The notes beneath the pieces are model-generated. The model ran no database searches. It was not told where the DNA came from and saw nothing but the letters and a program-made list of their open reading frames with translations. The position numbers were made by a program, and so were the translations under genes. Of a stretch of 64,000 nucleotides of DNA, positions 54,537 to 63,581 are shown one piece after another. The number at the start of each line of letters is the position of its first letter. The first letter of the stretch is position 1. Source of the stretch: JACKFE01 sp050248735 (GTDB lineage Bacteria > Nitrospirota > Nitrospiria > Nitrospirales > UBA8639); the NCBI GenBank assembly GCA_050248735.1, contig JBFWRU010000010.1, forward strand, positions 62,001 through 126,000. Reading direction: 5' to 3'.

Positions 54537-55100
54537 TTAAGAGGGTGGTTGTGATTTGAGAAAGGCCTGAGCCATCTCGGGAGATTGATAAACCACTTTG
54601 AGGACCATATTGCCAAATTCCCGCCGAATGACGGTTAATAAAATCTGCCCATTTTCATAGCCACTGGTTAACTCCTGGAGCTGCTGCCCTAAAAAGGCTT
54701 GAATCTGTTTCTGGGAGATGTCGTGGGTTAGTTGATAGCTATCCCCCAGAATACGCTGCAATTGCTTATACCAGGCTTCGGTATACTGCCCCATGTCAAT
54801 GGTAATCCTTGCCAAGCCGGATCCTGAGCTTTTCAGTGCCGCCTGCAATGGTTCATTCTCCGTGGTATCTCCCATATATAACAGTTGAAAATACCGGTTT
54901 TTATCATTGAGTTCGAAAAGACATTCCTTGGCTGAGGAACAGGCGTCGAGTTTTTCCACTTCCTGTTGGGTCATCCCGAATTTTAAGTCCCGGAACCCGG
55001 TGACCGGTTCACCGGCCATAAGTATGATGGGCGGCGTCAAAACCCACGGTAATCCTAGGAGGCATATCAGAAGGGTTCGGGTGGCAAAAAGATGAGGCAT
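54537..55100 (-). CDS. Exported hypothetical protein
   Basis: A protein of about 187 residues with a signal peptide (about 1-29, ending 'MAGEP') and a beta/alpha core beginning 'FRDLKFGMTQQEVEKLDACS', a motif style found in small periplasmic proteins that also include BamE-like folds. Two Cys near residues 48 and 54 could form a disulfide. The family is not recognised. The start at 55100 (ATG) gives a good signal peptide, unlike the longer frame. Confidence 0.55.
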   Translation of the reverse strand: MPHLFATRTLLICLLGLPWVLTPPIILMAGEPVTGFRDLKFGMTQQEVEKLDACSSAKECLFELNDKNRYFQLLYMGDTTENEPLQAALKSSGSGLARITIDMGQYTEAWYKQLQRILGDSYQLTHDISQKQIQAFLGQQLQELTSGYENGQILLTVIRREFGNMVLKVVYQSPEMAQAFLKSQPPS

Positions 55101-55386
55101 GGTAGACGGTTCCTTTTCTACAATAATTTTGATATGTCCCCAACAAAGCAACTCCAACACAGGGGATATTTCCACCATATCAAAGACCGGATGTGGAAGG
55201 CGATCAATAATTCCGGAAAACTATGTGCCTGCATTTATGGGCACACATCTTTCCCGGCTTTCCCGAAAAGAGGGTCCTTCATGAGGAATTGAATTGGGTA
55301 GAGTCAATTGCGAGGGAGCACGGAACAGCAGCTAGCATGATATTTCCGGTCTGGGGAGGATCGGCATCAACAAACGGATTCCACGG

Positions 55387-56364
55387 TTAACGTTGGATTT
55401 TCAAGAGTGGTCCCATCCAATAGCGCATAGGACGGTCACCCTCGGCCGCCTTATGAGGTAAGTGTGCGATATACCAAAAGACTGAATTCGTTTCCTGGAT
55501 ATTTTCTTTTCCCATGAAATCGAGATCTCCCCGTGCGCCGAAGGGCCATCCTGAATCTTCATCAGGATAATATTGACGAACTGAAATGTCCCGGTCGGAG
55601 AATTTTCCTGATTGGCCGTCGTGAGGTCCCGGGATAATCCACACCCCGTGCCCTGTTTCGTAATCCCGAACGAACCAGACGCGGTCTTGGCTGTCCTTCG
55701 CCGGTTTCTTATCGTCCGTTTCGGTTACATACTTTTTCCAGCCAGGCCCCCACCCCTTATCCTCTGACACGTTCTTATCCCAGACGAATACTTGATCCTG
55801 GTCTGGTCCGCCGATATCAAAATCCAGTCGCCAATAGGCATGGTGGTCATGATCGGTATTGCAGGACAGATTCCAGCTTTGCACGCTGGGATAGAGCCGT
55901 CCGTCTTCACTCAGGTACCAGGCCTGGTATAAATGATATTGCCCGATCTTGGCGAACACCCCGGTTTCCAACCACTGAACTCCGTCAATGGTAAGCGTCC
56001 GCGTACAGAGCTTATTGCCTTGGCAATTATTGTTTTTGGAGAGGTTCTGTGGACTGATTCGGTCTTCAAACGGCCCGCAACGGCCGCTGGACCGGCCGAC
56101 GCCAAACCAGCTGAACGGATGCCAGGCGGGCCATTCCCTGACATATTTGACACGTATGACCGGTAGACTGGCTTTGGCCAGGACTTGTTCCCCCTCATAC
56201 GAGACATGTTTAATTGCCAAACCTGCTGCATCTTTCATTTCCAGTTGCAGTTTCCATTTCCCCCACTCGAAGGGTTGGGATTCCCAGTCGGCAGAGGCCG
56301 GCGAGACGAGAGCGGTCAAACCGAGTATCAAGAACGTAATCAGAAATGAACGTGTATAAGTCAT
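55387..56364 (-). CDS. Exported protein with copper-amine-oxidase-like segment
   Basis: A 325-residue protein with a signal peptide (about 1-25). 'GQYHLYQAWYLSEDGRLYP' and 'DHDHHAYWRLDFDIGG' near residues 170-185 resemble the beta-sandwich of copper amine oxidases, but I find no NYD/NYE quinone-forming site, and it is about half the size. It may be a structural or metal-binding relative. The gene upstream on the same strand (56406-57209) has text recalling the N-terminal domains of that enzyme, so the two may form a split pair. Confidence 0.4.
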   Translation of the reverse strand: MTYTRSFLITFLILGLTALVSPASADWESQPFEWGKWKLQLEMKDAAGLAIKHVSYEGEQVLAKASLPVIRVKYVREWPAWHPFSWFGVGRSSGRCGPFEDRISPQNLSKNNNCQGNKLCTRTLTIDGVQWLETGVFAKIGQYHLYQAWYLSEDGRLYPSVQSWNLSCNTDHDHHAYWRLDFDIGGPDQDQVFVWDKNVSEDKGWGPGWKKYVTETDDKKPAKDSQDRVWFVRDYETGHGVWIIPGPHDGQSGKFSDRDISVRQYYPDEDSGWPFGARGDLDFMGKENIQETNSVFWYIAHLPHKAAEGDRPMRYWMGPLLKIQR

Positions 56365-56405
56365 GTCAGAGACTCCTCATTGGTCATCCGCACCGATTCA
56401 ATGAT

Positions 56406-57209
56406 TTATTGTGGCCCGGGTTCTTTTCCGGCATCCAAAACCGTGTCAGTGGTGAGGTCCACACGGGCAAAAAACAATGCCAGGCTTTCCGCAGTCTCGG
56501 AAAACGTGACCCACAGCACACGATTGCCAAAGCCCGCTTCATCGCTCACCCAAAAATATCGATATTCCTCGGGGGAGGTCAGGATGGCATGGCCAAATAA
56601 ATTCCGCACGTCTTGAGCAATTCGTGGATCTTGTCGTGCGAGGGCAATGGCATGCTCAATTTCTTCAGGGCTTTCCTCAGGTTGGTAGCCTTTTCGAGAG
56701 TCCCGTTGCACCGACACAACATTATTCTCCTTGAGGCACACATGGATCGCCGAGTTGTGCGTATAGCTGTAATAGGTGAGGCGATGAACCTTGTCCTGCT
56801 TGGAAGGATGATTCGATGCATTCCTGGGGGCGGATCCTTCCTCCTGAACGGTAATGCGGCATTGGTTGGCGGCGACCTCTTCCATGGCAATGAATCCGTA
56901 CCGCTCTCCCAATTCGGTTTTTACGGTTGGGTCTTGCTCTGCGGCGGTTCGTAAGGCCGATGAGTCTTTCTCAACGATGACGATGTTGGGAATATTTCCT
57001 TGCAGGGCCGGGGAAAGCGAAGAGTCAACAGGCTGGCGGGCTCCCCCTTCCGGTGGCAATTCAAGGGTCAATTCGGTCAGCATCGGGGGAGAGGCAGGGA
57101 GGGGTTTCTTCGGGATTTTGGATAGCTCCACCGACGTACAGCCAAGAAACATTCCACCCATCATTCCTGCTATCAAAAGGACGATGAAAGGATTCCGTTT
57201 TATTTCCAC
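56406..57209 (-). CDS. Lipoprotein with copper-amine-oxidase N-domain-like features
   Basis: About 267 residues. The signal peptide ends in lipobox MFLGC ('AGMMGGMFLGCTS'). The C-terminal part ('IHVCLKENNVVSVQRDSRK', 'EYRYFWVSDEAGFGNRVLWV') recalls small N2/N3-type domains of copper amine oxidases. A GTG at 57209 (8 bases after AAGGAG) is the preferred start; an ATG at 57245 is also in frame. It is 41 bases upstream of the 55387 gene on the same strand and probably co-transcribed. Confidence 0.45.
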   Translation of the reverse strand: MEIKRNPFIVLLIAGMMGGMFLGCTSVELSKIPKKPLPASPPMLTELTLELPPEGGARQPVDSSLSPALQGNIPNIVIVEKDSSALRTAAEQDPTVKTELGERYGFIAMEEVAANQCRITVQEEGSAPRNASNHPSKQDKVHRLTYYSYTHNSAIHVCLKENNVVSVQRDSRKGYQPEESPEEIEHAIALARQDPRIAQDVRNLFGHAILTSPEEYRYFWVSDEAGFGNRVLWVTFSETAESLALFFARVDLTTDTVLDAGKEPGPQ

Positions 57210-57477
57210 AACCACGACTCCTTCGCTCAGATTGATCGAATCCAACAGGACAAAAGGGAGAGGGCATGAGACACTGATGACGTACCTTAAAAATTCTGCA
57301 AAATAAAAGCAATAGGTCGATGATATCCATGGTTATATGGCCATGAAGAACCAGGTCCTCGATTCCTTGTCCACAAGGATGTAATCGAACAAAAGATTTT
57401 CAGACTAATACCAATAGTCGATTTCGATCGACTGAATTTTGTGTCTCGACAAATTTTATCGGTAAAGGGGTATGACC

Positions 57478-58266
57478 ATGACAGCACGAAAATCAATGCA
57501 GTGGCGTGGAGTGATGATCTGGGGATGTTTCATCTGTCTTCTGGTGATGGGTCAGCCGCTGCTGGCCTTTGATGCGGGCAACTGGGATACGCTGCTGAAA
57601 AAATACGTAGCGCCGAAGACCATCGAGGGGATTCCTCTCCAGGCTGTGAATTATCGGGCTCTGCAAAAAGACCCGCTTTACAGGAATGTCATAACCGATC
57701 TGGAAACGGTACAACTTTCCAATTTTAAGACAAAGGAAGAACGACTGGCTTTCTGGATCAACGCCTACAACATTATGGCGATTAAAGTGGTCTTGGATCA
57801 TTATCCGGTTACGAGCATTAAGGATGCGGGAGGATTGATCTATCCGGTTTGGAAGCTGACGGTTGGCACGGTCGGCGGGAAAGAACGAACCCTCAATGAA
57901 ATCGAGCATGACATTTTACGAAAAATGGGAGAGCCACGGATTCACGTGGGGATCGTGTGCGCCTCGTTGAGTTGCCCTGATCTTCGTCCTGAAGCCTATA
58001 CCCCGAAACAATTGAATGAACAGTTGGATGATCAGATGAAGTCCTTTCTTGCCAATGAGAAAAAAGGTCTTCAGATCGATGCCACCAATCAACGAGTATA
58101 TCTTTCGTCCATCTTTAAATGGGTTTCGGAGGATTTCGAATTCCAAGGAGGAGTACGTCCGTATTTGGCGGGATATGTGCCCGAACAGATCTCGGCTATG
58201 TTGAATAATGACAAATTCCGAGTCAGTCATCTGGACTATAATTGGAACCTGAATAAATCTTCATGA
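57478..58266 (+). CDS. DUF547 family exported protein
   Basis: A protein of about 262 residues with a signal peptide and the DUF547 pattern 'LAFWINAYNIMAIKVVLDHYP', 'TLNEIEHDILRKM', 'RIHVGIVCASLSCPDLR'. Function is not established for this family; it is often found in bacteria with many envelope proteins. An upstream ATG at 57472 is possible, but AAAGGGG fits the ATG at 57478 better. Confidence 0.88.
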   Translation: MTARKSMQWRGVMIWGCFICLLVMGQPLLAFDAGNWDTLLKKYVAPKTIEGIPLQAVNYRALQKDPLYRNVITDLETVQLSNFKTKEERLAFWINAYNIMAIKVVLDHYPVTSIKDAGGLIYPVWKLTVGTVGGKERTLNEIEHDILRKMGEPRIHVGIVCASLSCPDLRPEAYTPKQLNEQLDDQMKSFLANEKKGLQIDATNQRVYLSSIFKWVSEDFEFQGGVRPYLAGYVPEQISAMLNNDKFRVSHLDYNWNLNKSS

Positions 58267-58372
58267 AATAATAGTTTGTAGATGAAACATTGTTTAGTTG
58301 TAATTATATCGCGAAAGCCTTCCCTTAAGAATTTTCTGGCCGCTTGGATTAGGCAATTTCCACCCACATTAA

Positions 58373-60889
58373 CTAGCGCTTTTTGATGCCTCTGGTGGGA
58401 GGAGCTTGGAGTGGATCATCCGGCCAAAAATGTTTGGGGTAGCGGCCTTTCAATTCTTTTCTGACTTCCACATATCCGGTTTTCCAAAAACTTTTCAAAT
58501 CCTGGGTGACTTGAACCGGTCTCCGGGCCGGCGAGAGCAGATGAATCAAGACCGGGACGTTGTCCTTGGCTATACGGGGGGTCTCGGTCATGCCGAAGAG
58601 TTCCTGGAGACGGACCGCCAGAATGGGAACTTCTCCTGATTCGTAATCCAGGGCAATGCGGGATCCGGTGGGGACGGGCAAATGGGTTGGAGCCAGGGTA
58701 TCCAGAGAGCGGCGCTGATCCGGCGAAAGAAGGGCCTGCAGCGGCCAGGTCAGGTCAACTCGCTTCAATTGGGAAAAACTGAAAATGTCGATGAGGTAGG
58801 GGCCTAACCAGTTTTCGAGTGTGTTCAATAGAGACTCATCCGTTACGTCCGGCCAGGCGGCTTCGGATCCCATGACTCGATGAAGAAACCGGACACGACT
58901 CTGCCAATTTCGCTGTTCCTTAGACCAAGGCAGAGAAGCAATGCCCTGGCTCCGAATGCCTTGAAGCAGAACAGTCATCACAAGTTCGGGGTCGGGTTTG
59001 TGGAGGCGACTTTCTTCGAGTGTGAGTTCTCCCAGGCGGAGCTGCCTGCTTGCAATGGCGGATTGTGTCGATTCATCCCAGGTCACCAGTTCTGTCCTCT
59101 GGATGAGATTGGAGAAATGTTTGGAGAGATCGTCCCGATGTATGGGGGCGGCCAGGTAAATGCGGGAGACGGGTCGGGTCCCATCCAAATCGGCAATCAC
59201 GAGAAATTCGTCATGTTCCAACGGGTCAGGTTGGTGAAAGCGCGCCAGGCGGCCATTCGCCATCTTGTATCGTCGGCTTCCATCCGCTTGGCGTTGAGCG
59301 ATCCGGTCGGGATAGGCCAGGGCAAGCAGGATGCCAATGGCGTCGGGTTGATGGTGGTTCCGTGGCCGTGATTGCACGGAAAGGCCCAGGTCCCGTTGCC
59401 AGGCTTGAGAAGCCTGGCGGATCCGCTGGATCACTCCAGAGCCGGTATGCCGATTGGTTTGCCGGTCATATTCCTCCATTCGACTTCGAATGTCTGTCTG
59501 GCTCTGAGCGGTTGTTCCCTTCAAGAAGTCCTGTTCGTTCAATATGGCCGCCAGGTCACAGGCCAACGGCCCATATTTCATCGTGGCACCTTGTAAGACC
59601 ATATGGGCCAGTCGGGGATGGACCGGCAAGCCGCTCATTTTCCGTCCATGTTCTGTCACCCGGCCATCCCCGTCCAACGCCCCAAGAAATTGAAGAAGTT
59701 GCCGTGCTTGAGCCAACGCTCCCGCCGGTGGCGGATCAAGCCAGGAAAGCTCTGAGGCATCCTGGATGCCCCACACGGCCAGTTCCAGGGCGAGTGAAGT
59801 CAGATCGGCTTGAAGAATTTCCGGTGGTGTCCGGGTAGCCAATGTTCGTTGGGAGGCTTCCGCCCAACATCTGACGCACAGGCCGGGTTCGGTCCGTCCG
59901 GCTCGTCCGCGACGTTGCTCCGAAGAGGCTTGAGAAATATTCACCGTCGTCAATCGGCTCATGCCGCTCCGTGGGTCGAAGCGTGGGACACGCATGAGTC
60001 CGGTATCCAACACCATGCGGATACCTTCGATCGTCAGACTGCTTTCGGCAATGTTGGTGCTGAGGACGATCTTTCGCCACCCTGGGGGCGGGGGGAGAAT
60101 GGCCTGGTCCTGGGCTTGCGGTGAGAGATCCCCATAGAGGGGAGCAATCATGGTCTGTGGGGGAAGCGTGAGAGCCGACAAATGCTGCTCCAGTCGGCGA
60201 ATTTCTCCGGCCCCTGGCAAAAAGACCAACAGATTGCCGGAATCAGTTTGCAGTAAACGGTGAATGGCTTTGGCCAGGTGTTGAGCAAAATCCCGGTTTT
60301 CCAATGGACCGAGGTATCGGGTGTCGACCGGATACATTCTCCCGGCACACGTCACGACCGGTGCCTGTTGCCATTGTTGAGTCAGTGGTCGAATGTCCAG
60401 CGTGGCCGACATGATTAAAATTCTAAGGTCTTTGCGAAATAGCGATTGGGTCTGAAGTGTCAGTGCCAGGCCCAGGTCAGCCTGGAGATTCCGTTCATGA
60501 AATTCGTCAAAGATGACCAGCCCATACTCGTTGAGAGAAGGATCCTGTTGCAGCATGCGGGTCAGGATGCCTTCTGTCACCACTTCGATGATAGTCGTGG
60601 GACCGATCTTCGTGTCCAACCGGGTACGGTAGCCAATGATGCCTCCCACCGGTTCATTCATCAACGAGGCCATGCGGCGGGCCGCAGCGCGCGCCGCCAA
60701 CCGTCGCGGCTCCAGCATGATGATTTTCTTCGAGCCACGCCATGGTTCTTGCAGTAAAGCCAAGGGGACCTGAGTCGTTTTTCCGGCCCCTGGGTCCGCG
60801 CTGAGCAGAACAAGAAGGTGGTGATTCAGCGCGTGCTGCAACTGAGGAAGGATGGAAAAGATGGGAAGCGGTGTCGGGTTTATCAACAT
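58373..60889 (-). CDS. hrpB: ATP-dependent helicase HrpB
   Basis: An 838-residue DEAH-box helicase. Motif I 'SADPGAGKTTQVP' near residue 33, DEFH box 'VIFDEFHERN', motif III 'MSATLD', motif VI 'QRRGRAGRTEPG' are visible, followed by the long C-terminal region of the HrpB type. The RNA substrate is not established. The TAA at 58373 marks the C-terminal '...PPTRGIKKR'. Length matches the family (about 810-840). Confidence 0.95.
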   Translation of the reverse strand: MLINPTPLPIFSILPQLQHALNHHLLVLLSADPGAGKTTQVPLALLQEPWRGSKKIIMLEPRRLAARAAARRMASLMNEPVGGIIGYRTRLDTKIGPTTIIEVVTEGILTRMLQQDPSLNEYGLVIFDEFHERNLQADLGLALTLQTQSLFRKDLRILIMSATLDIRPLTQQWQQAPVVTCAGRMYPVDTRYLGPLENRDFAQHLAKAIHRLLQTDSGNLLVFLPGAGEIRRLEQHLSALTLPPQTMIAPLYGDLSPQAQDQAILPPPPGWRKIVLSTNIAESSLTIEGIRMVLDTGLMRVPRFDPRSGMSRLTTVNISQASSEQRRGRAGRTEPGLCVRCWAEASQRTLATRTPPEILQADLTSLALELAVWGIQDASELSWLDPPPAGALAQARQLLQFLGALDGDGRVTEHGRKMSGLPVHPRLAHMVLQGATMKYGPLACDLAAILNEQDFLKGTTAQSQTDIRSRMEEYDRQTNRHTGSGVIQRIRQASQAWQRDLGLSVQSRPRNHHQPDAIGILLALAYPDRIAQRQADGSRRYKMANGRLARFHQPDPLEHDEFLVIADLDGTRPVSRIYLAAPIHRDDLSKHFSNLIQRTELVTWDESTQSAIASRQLRLGELTLEESRLHKPDPELVMTVLLQGIRSQGIASLPWSKEQRNWQSRVRFLHRVMGSEAAWPDVTDESLLNTLENWLGPYLIDIFSFSQLKRVDLTWPLQALLSPDQRRSLDTLAPTHLPVPTGSRIALDYESGEVPILAVRLQELFGMTETPRIAKDNVPVLIHLLSPARRPVQVTQDLKSFWKTGYVEVRKELKGRYPKHFWPDDPLQAPPTRGIKKR

Positions 60890-61016
60890 AATCTCGGGAC
60901 GTACGATTCCTCGTTCCGTTCCCTGGTGTCCGACAGATAGATGATTCGTTCCAACGCTATGTGAGTGCCAGACGAAATGGTGGACAGCACCCTACTTGCT
61001 TTCTTCGCAAGTCAGA

Positions 61017-61033
61017 TCACTCTATAATAGTGA
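61017..61033 (+). promoter_or_regulatory. Palindrome around a TATAAT box upstream of the MauG-type gene
   Basis: TCACT-CTATAAT-AGTGA: an inverted repeat centred on TATAAT at 61023-61028, 114 bases upstream of the start at 61147. A -35 match at standard spacing is weak. An operator overlapping the -10 would fit regulation by a dimeric repressor, but this is conjecture. Confidence 0.3.
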
Positions 61034-61146
61034 GAGGGCACAAAATGATCAGAAATGATGGTACGAAGAACATGGTTGTGATCTCTCGGGCCAAGGTAAT
61101 GTGGATGAGCTGGCATCAATTAATTATATGAGGAGGAAATAAAAGT

Positions 61147-62217
61147 ATGAATGTAAGGCAATCAACCCTGAATCGAATATTGGTGTGTGGAATAATGGGC
61201 TTCTTCATCTTGAGTTCCAATGGGTTGGGACATGAATTAGGTCATGATGCAGTCGGCAATATGATCACCGTTGACGGTCTGACGGTACCTGACATCGGTC
61301 CCTTACCGACGGCCGTGCCGGTTCCTGCGACCAATTTAAATTATGCCGCCAAGATTTCTTTAGGGGAACAATTGTATTTTGATGGACGGTTATCCAAAAA
61401 CAATGCGATCTCCTGTGCGTTTTGCCATAATCCGGTCGCCGGCTTTGCCGATCCCAATCAGACCTCGGTTGGCGTAGGAGGCAAACGGGGAGGGCGACAG
61501 GCACCCACCGTTTATAACACCGCGTTCAATCCGGTTCAATTTTGGGATGGGCGGGCCGGGTCGTTGGAGGAGCAAGCCATTGGGCCCATTCACAATCCTG
61601 TTGAAATGGCGGAGACGCATGAAAATGTCGTTCCCAAAATCGGGAAAATCAAAGGCTACCAAGAACAGTTTCAAAAAGTATTTGGAACCGGCGTCAGTTT
61701 GCAGGGAGTCGCTGAGGCGATCGCTGCCTATGAGCGAACCATTATTTCCACCAATTCGGCGTTCGATCAGTTTGTGTTAGGGGATACGAAGGCTATGGAT
61801 GAGTCGGCGCAGAGGGGAATGGGTCTCTTTAAAGGAAAGGCCCAATGTATTCTCTGTCACAATGGTCCCAATTTCACGGACAATCATTTTCATAATCTGG
61901 GCGTTCCGCAGGTCGGGCCTCAGGCAGAAGACTTAGGCCGTTATTATGTGACACGGCGGGATCGTGACAAAGGGGCGTTCAAGACACCAACGTTGCGGAG
62001 TATCACGGAAACCGCGCCCTACATGCATGACGGGGCTTTTAAGACTCTGGAAGAGGTCATCGACTTTTTCGATAAAGGCGGGAATGCCAACCCGAACTTG
62101 AGTCCCCTGATGAAACCCTTGGGACTCTCGGAGCAGGAAAAAACCGATTTACTGGCCTTTCTCCAAGCCTTAACCGGCGAACCTATTCCCTTTGAATTCC
62201 CGAAATTACCGGAATAG
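61147..62217 (+). CDS. Diheme cytochrome c peroxidase (MauG/CcpA family)
   Basis: A 356-residue protein with a hydrophobic N-terminus that should export it. Two heme motifs, CAFCH at residues 90-94 and CILCH at 234-238, and 'QFWDGRAGSLEEQA' plus 'FKTPTLRSITETAPYMHDGAF' pieces fit the bacterial diheme peroxidase family. It would reduce H2O2 using electrons from a small cytochrome. The neighbouring gene 74 bases downstream encodes a monoheme cytochrome c, a plausible electron donor. Confidence 0.94.
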   Translation: MNVRQSTLNRILVCGIMGFFILSSNGLGHELGHDAVGNMITVDGLTVPDIGPLPTAVPVPATNLNYAAKISLGEQLYFDGRLSKNNAISCAFCHNPVAGFADPNQTSVGVGGKRGGRQAPTVYNTAFNPVQFWDGRAGSLEEQAIGPIHNPVEMAETHENVVPKIGKIKGYQEQFQKVFGTGVSLQGVAEAIAAYERTIISTNSAFDQFVLGDTKAMDESAQRGMGLFKGKAQCILCHNGPNFTDNHFHNLGVPQVGPQAEDLGRYYVTRRDRDKGAFKTPTLRSITETAPYMHDGAFKTLEEVIDFFDKGGNANPNLSPLMKPLGLSEQEKTDLLAFLQALTGEPIPFEFPKLPE

Positions 62218-62290
62218 CGATAATAGGGAAAACTTGGGGAAGGGGTTGTTGATCTGATGACCTTCATAAGGCAAGCAGGAAAGGAGAGCT

Positions 62291-62632
62291 ATGCGAGGTC
62301 TGTTATTGGTGAGTATGGTATTGGCGTGCTTTTCAGGAATAGCGCTCGCTCAAGGGAAATCTGCAAATGTCGAAGCGGGAGCCGGGGTCTATCGAACCAA
62401 TTGCGTGAGTTGTCACGGAACAAAAGGGAAGGGAGATGGCCCCGTTGCTGTCCACCTAACTCCGCCGCCTGCGGACTTGACCAGTAAGACCGTCAAGGGA
62501 AAAAATGATCAGGACCTGTTGAAAATCATTCGGGAGGGAAAGCCTGGAACGTCCATGCCGGCTTGGAAGGGTGGATTATCCGACCAACAAATACAGGATG
62601 TGCTGGCCTATATTAGAACGTTTGGGGGATAA
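62291..62632 (+). CDS. Exported class I cytochrome c
   Basis: A 113-residue monoheme cytochrome with signal peptide (about 1-22) and heme motif CVSCH at residues 38-42; the Met in 'GTSMPAWKG' near 85 is the likely axial ligand. It is probably the electron donor of the diheme peroxidase upstream, since the genes are adjacent and co-directional. Its last 20 bases overlap the dapF-like gene on the opposite strand. Confidence 0.92.
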   Translation: MRGLLLVSMVLACFSGIALAQGKSANVEAGAGVYRTNCVSCHGTKGKGDGPVAVHLTPPPADLTSKTVKGKNDQDLLKIIREGKPGTSMPAWKGGLSDQQIQDVLAYIRTFGG

Positions 62633-63569
62633 GTGCCGGAGCGAGGTTCTGGGGAGACGGCAGAGGAGAGGGACGAACGGTTTTTCCGAGTGGGATTTTC
62701 GCCAGGCTTGCAACGAAGCCGGAACTCATTTCTCCACGGCCCACCTCCATGACCGGTCCTTTCATGGTGATGGAATATTGAGGGTCTACCGTAATTTCCA
62801 ATATGCCGCCCGGGGCTTTCACCGTCACGGGACTTTTCACTATACCCAGGCGAACGCCTGCGCAGGCGGCCGCACAGGCTGAAGAGCCTGAAGCTTGAGT
62901 CTCTCCCGCTCCACGTTCCCAGATCAGGATGGAGATGGCTCGAGGTCCGGTGGGAACGGCTAATTGAACGTTGGTCCGTCTTGGGAAAATCGTATGATTT
63001 TCCAATTCAGGGCCGATCTGCAGGAGTTCCTCCCGGCTCCACCTCTCATCCTTCTTTCGATACACCACACAGTGAGGATTGCCGACACTTACCCCCGTGA
63101 ATCGTAAGGATTGTCCGGCAGCTTTCACGGGTTGCTGAATCAATTCAGGGACACGCAAGGTACAGGGGAGTGAGATGGGTCGAAAGGAGGCCTTGCCCAT
63201 TTGCACTGTCGCGCCGGTGACTTCCCCTTGTCCATTGACCTCCAGGGATATTTCAACCAATCCCCCTTTGGTCTCAACCGTAAAGTGTTTCTTTTTCGTG
63301 AGCTTGGTGTGATAGAGATAGCAGCCGAAAATTCGTAACCCGTTGCCGGACTTTTCGGCTTCACTGCCGTCCGGGTTGTAAATTCGCAAACCAAAGTCGG
63401 CTTTTTTGGACGGCGCCAGGGCCAGAATCCCATCGCTGCCAATCCCCCAATTGCGATCACAGAGGGCGCGAATGGCGCGAGGAGTCAGCTTAAAGGTCAG
63501 ATTGGCAGGATTCAGGGCAATGTAATCATTACCGAGTCCGTGCCCCTTAAAAAAGAGGTTTTTCTTCAT
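62613..63569 (-). CDS. DapF-like epimerase with both catalytic cysteines replaced by Ser
   Basis: A protein of about 318 residues, clearly of the DapF fold: 'KGHGLGNDYIAL' start, 'GSDGILALAP', 'GNPHCVVY'. In DapF the two catalytic Cys lie before GNG and before GSG in the 'ERGAGET.ACGSGA' motif. Here residue 74 is Ser ('EAEKSGNGLRIF') and residue 227 is Ser ('ERGAGETQASGSSACAA'), so the two-base Cys/Cys mechanism is not available. It may be an epimerase with altered chemistry or a specialised homologue; a canonical dapF elsewhere in the genome would settle this. GGAG precedes the ATG at 63569. Confidence 0.82.
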   Translation of the reverse strand: MKKNLFFKGHGLGNDYIALNPANLTFKLTPRAIRALCDRNWGIGSDGILALAPSKKADFGLRIYNPDGSEAEKSGNGLRIFGCYLYHTKLTKKKHFTVETKGGLVEISLEVNGQGEVTGATVQMGKASFRPISLPCTLRVPELIQQPVKAAGQSLRFTGVSVGNPHCVVYRKKDERWSREELLQIGPELENHTIFPRRTNVQLAVPTGPRAISILIWERGAGETQASGSSACAAACAGVRLGIVKSPVTVKAPGGILEITVDPQYSITMKGPVMEVGRGEMSSGFVASLAKIPLGKTVRPSPLPSPQNLAPALIPQTF

Positions 63570-63581
63570 TCCGACTCCCAC

